Shown: one piece after another, positions 6,618-7,851 of the stretch
Layout: every line of letters starts with the position of its first letter
How positions within the stretch are numbered: the first letter of the stretch is position 1
Source: DASTHS01 sp035718085
GTDB lineage: Bacteria > Actinomycetota > Acidimicrobiia > Acidimicrobiales > Palsa-688
NCBI GenBank assembly: GCA_035718085.1
Contig: DASTHS010000035.1
Location: forward strand, 1-7,851
DNA length: 7,851 bases
Direction of reading: 5' to 3'
Program-made: the position numbers and the translations under genes
The notes under the pieces: generated by a model
Database searches by the model: none
The model's input: the letters and a program-made list of their open reading frames with translations, nothing else
What the model was told of the DNA's origin: nothing

Positions 6618-7472
6618 CCGCGGGCCCGGGACCCGCCACCACACGCCGGTCCAGTCGACCCGGTGCAGCTCGGCGGTGATCCCCCGCGCCCGGCGGTGGT
6701 CGTCGACGGCCTGCCGGCAGGCGTCGATGCCCCCGTAGTCGTCGACGATGACGAACCCCCCGGGCGACACGAGGGGCTCGAGGTGGGTGAGTGCGTCGAT
6801 CGTCGACTCGTAGTAGTCACCGTCGAGGCGCAGCACGGAGATGGGCCCGACGCGGGTGGCCAGGCCGGGCAAGGTGTCGCGGAACCATCCGACCACCCAG
6901 TCGACCCGATCGTCGAGCAGACCGTAGCGGGCGAGGTTGGCCTGCACGGTCGGCAGGTCGACGGCGAGCTCGCGGAAGGTGTGCAGGCGCAACGGCACGT
7001 CGACGGGATAGCGCTCGGCGTCGGGCGGGGGCAGGCCGGCGAAGCTGTCGCAGGCGACGACGCGCCGCTCGGTGTCGCCCGTCGCGGCCAGCACGGCCCG
7101 CAGCAGGGCGACCGTGCCGCCGCGCCACACGCCCGTCTCCACGAACACCCCGGGCACCCCCTCGGCGATGGCCGTGGTGGCGCATTCGACCACGTTGTGC
7201 AGGCGGGCCAGTCCGATCATCGTCTCTGCGTAGGGGGGCCAGTCACGCCCCTCGGCCCGGGCGGCCCGGTCGCCGCCGCGCCGCACGACGCGCCACCCCG
7301 CCTCCCGCAGCGCAGCGCGCAGGCCGTCGGGCTCGCCGCCGGGCCACGCCGACAGGTCGACGTCGCGAGCTTCCTCCTCCAAGAACAGGTCGCGGCACAC
7401 ACAGCGCACCAGCAGGTCCAGGTAACGAGCGGCGGGCTCGGCGAGCGGCGGGCGGGGGAGCGGGACTGCCAT
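6579..7472 (-). CDS. TylF/macrocin O-methyltransferase-like SAM-dependent enzyme
   Basis: Protein of 297 residues. The TylF/MycF family methylates sugar hydroxyls (for example on macrolide deoxysugars) using SAM and Mg2+; many homologues sit in surface-glycan loci. Visible: SAM motif I VFVETGVWRGG (109-119), family signature DSFAGLPPPD (142-151), LRLDGDYYEST (215-225) and VIVDDYGG (241-248). Asp217, Asp244 and Asp245 match the Mg2+ ligands expected from MycF. The N-terminal segment RYLDLLVRCVCRDLF (17-31) is also family-like, which supports a start at ATG 7472-7470. The frame runs open upstream to 7748 without family-like sequence. No good SD precedes the ATG. It is convergent with the membrane gene and overlaps it by 39 bases; the tail after residue 283 is low-complexity Pro/Ala/Glu/Arg. 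The substrate is unknown; the neighbours suggest a glycan. Confidence 0.9.
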   Translation of the reverse strand: MAVPLPRPPLAEPAARYLDLLVRCVCRDLFLEEEARDVDLSAWPGGEPDGLRAALREAGWRVVRRGGDRAARAEGRDWPPYAETMIGLARLHNVVECATTAIAEGVPGVFVETGVWRGGTVALLRAVLAATGDTERRVVACDSFAGLPPPDAERYPVDVPLRLHTFRELAVDLPTVQANLARYGLLDDRVDWVVGWFRDTLPGLATRVGPISVLRLDGDYYESTIDALTHLEPLVSPGGFVIVDDYGGIDACRQAVDDHRRARGITAELHRVDWTGVWWRVPGPRSGPAEPEPHGAR

Positions 7473-7514
7473 CGCCAGATCCAACCAGCTGGGCCAGCGA
7501 CCCGGTGGTGTGGC

Positions 7515-7559
7515 CTTCGCCCCGCCGCGGGTCGCCTCCCGCGACCACCTGACGCGAAG
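7515..7559. repeat. Nested inverted repeat (stem-loop A)
   Basis: CTTCGC (7515-7520) is complementary to GCGAAG (7554-7559). Nested inside, GGTCGC (7530-7535) pairs with GCGACC (7541-7546) around a 5-base loop. GGTGGT (7504-7509) could alternatively pair with ACCACC (7544-7549). Transcribed strand unknown. Confidence 0.4.
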
Positions 7560-7592
7560 ACCTTGCCGCGAGGGGGGTTGCGGGGGTAAGGT
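7560..7592. repeat. Stem-loop B with a six-C (or six-G) loop
   Basis: ACCTT (7560-7564) pairs with AAGGT (7588-7592), and inside it CCGC (7566-7569) pairs with GCGG (7580-7583). The 10-base loop 7570-7579 carries GGGGGG on the plus strand, hence CCCCCC on the minus strand. A C6 loop is reminiscent of the actinobacterial 6C RNA hairpins, but only one such hairpin is present here, so identity is not claimed. Confidence 0.4.
7563..7592 (+). promoter_or_regulatory. Possible plus-strand promoter
   Basis: TTGCCG (7563-7568), 18 bases, then TAAGGT (7587-7592) resembles a -35/-10 pair. Transcription would begin near 7599, just before the multibranch repeat at 7609-7700. It overlaps stem-loop B, so one of the two readings may be chance. 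Confidence 0.2.
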
Positions 7593-7608
7593 GCCCGAGC
7601 TTCGCCCT

Positions 7609-7700
7609 CCGGACCCGTCGTTTAGGCGCGACCAACCAGGAAGGTTCGTCGCCTTCGGTTGCTTGGTACCCGTCGTCGACGGGCTCCAAACCGGGTCCGG
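7609..7700. repeat. Three-way-junction-like inverted repeat element
   Basis: The outer arms CCGGACCCG (7609-7617) and CGGGTCCGG (7692-7700) are perfectly complementary over 9 bases. Inside lie two hairpins. First: AGGCG (7624-7628) with CGCCT (7650-7654), continued by AACC (7634-7637) with GGTT (7643-7646) around the loop AGGAA. Second: TTGG (7663-7666) with CCAA (7686-7689) and CCCGTC (7669-7674) with GACGGG (7678-7683), loop GTC. Together they form a closed stem with two branches, as in structured RNAs. The pairing holds on either strand; I do not match it to a known riboswitch. Confidence 0.4.
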
Positions 7701-7757
7701 GCCGCGCCGCCTCCCACCGCCCGCACCGGAGGTCCGCCCCAGCCGCACGCCCCAGGG

Positions 7758-7851
7758 TCACACCGTCTGCACCTCGTACGGACCGCGCAGTGTCCCGGCC
7801 CCCGCAGCCAGCGGAGGCGCCGCGAGCCGAATGCCAGAAGGCGGTTGCCCG
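7758..7851 (-). CDS. Possible C-terminal end of an unidentified protein (cut by right edge)
   Basis: On the minus strand the frame from the right edge to TGA (7760-7758) is open and gives 30 residues ending LRGPYEVQTV. About 22 of 30 codons end in G or C, and the ending reads like a natural protein tail. That is all that can be said; 94 bases are too few to exclude chance, and no family is recognised. A GTG overlaps its stop as GTGA and opens another frame, which I do not accept as a gene. Confidence 0.35.
   Translation of the reverse strand, partial: GQPPSGIRLAAPPLAAGAGTLRGPYEVQTV

Larger units (their letters stand above)
7473..7757. other. Intergenic region rich in inverted repeats
   Basis: These 285 bases lie upstream of the methyltransferase gene. 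No reading frame here looks like a gene: the two minus-strand frames that stay open have weak GC3 bias and no recognisable motifs. Part of it (about 7630-7690) has more A/T than the flanking genes. From 7515 to 7700 most bases can be placed in stems, listed separately. It could be a structured leader, a small RNA or a regulatory region. Confidence 0.5.

Noticed and set aside
7657..7692. T-box-like TTGGTACC in a hairpin
   Set aside because: The rest of the T-box consensus, the specifier stem and a downstream aminoacyl-tRNA synthetase gene are not seen.
7473..7748. N-terminal extension of the methyltransferase frame
   Set aside because: The extra residues show no family similarity and poor GC3 bias; family-like sequence begins soon after the ATG at 7472.
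7500..7851. tRNA, tmRNA, SRP RNA or RNase P RNA
   Set aside because: Their conserved arms and sequence blocks were looked for on both strands and not found.
7831..7851. ATG with GGAGG 13 bases upstream, a possible plus-strand gene start
   Set aside because: Only seven codons are visible, the SD spacing is long, and a minus-strand frame competes for the same bases.

Overview
The window is very GC-rich (roughly 70% or more by eye). It uses GTG starts freely, shows strong GC3 bias in its genes and carries TANNNT-type -10 hexamers. This fits an actinobacterium. The peptide style (Ala/Gly/Arg/Val-rich, with actinobacterial GT-C and ABC1 proteins) would suit Acidimicrobiia or a relative, but nothing in the window fixes the lineage.

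Layout. (1) Bases 1-2787, minus strand: an ABC1/UbiB-family atypical kinase, then an HD-domain metalloprotein, then the N-terminal quarter of the ribosome-associated GTPase TypA/BipA, which runs off the left edge. The three are co-directional with gaps of 32 and 74 bases, so they may be co-transcribed, although typA has its own candidate promoter and Shine-Dalgarno (SD). (2) Bases 2788-2863: a short divergent promoter region. (3) Bases 2864-6617, plus strand: a Bcp/PrxQ peroxiredoxin, then a two-gene membrane unit coupled by a 4-base GTGA overlap. The first membrane protein is a GT39/PMT_2-like glycosyltransferase. The second is an uncharacterised polytopic protein with a soluble C-terminal domain. 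(4) Bases 6579-7472, minus strand: a TylF/macrocin O-methyltransferase-like enzyme whose 3' end overlaps the end of the second membrane gene by 39 bases. (5) Bases 7473-7851: 285 bases without a convincing gene, dense in inverted repeats, then a possible 30-residue C-terminal end of another minus-strand gene cut by the right edge.

How the genes may work together. The membrane pair plus a sugar-type O-methyltransferase suggests a cell-surface glycan or glycolipid modification locus (inference from context). The left half is housekeeping: translation GTPase, peroxide defence and an isoprenoid/quinone-type kinase. No complete mobile element, CRISPR array, tRNA or rRNA was seen.

The most interesting signals are four. 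The first is the structured intergenic region at 7515-7700, which holds nested, partly mutually exclusive stems. The second is the HD protein, which keeps the di-iron ligand pattern of the PhnZ/MIOX-type oxygenases but not the PhnZ mobile-loop residues as I recall them. The third is the uncharacterised GT-C-like partner protein. The fourth is a set of -10 hexamers lying 6-10 bases before start codons, suggesting leaderless transcripts.
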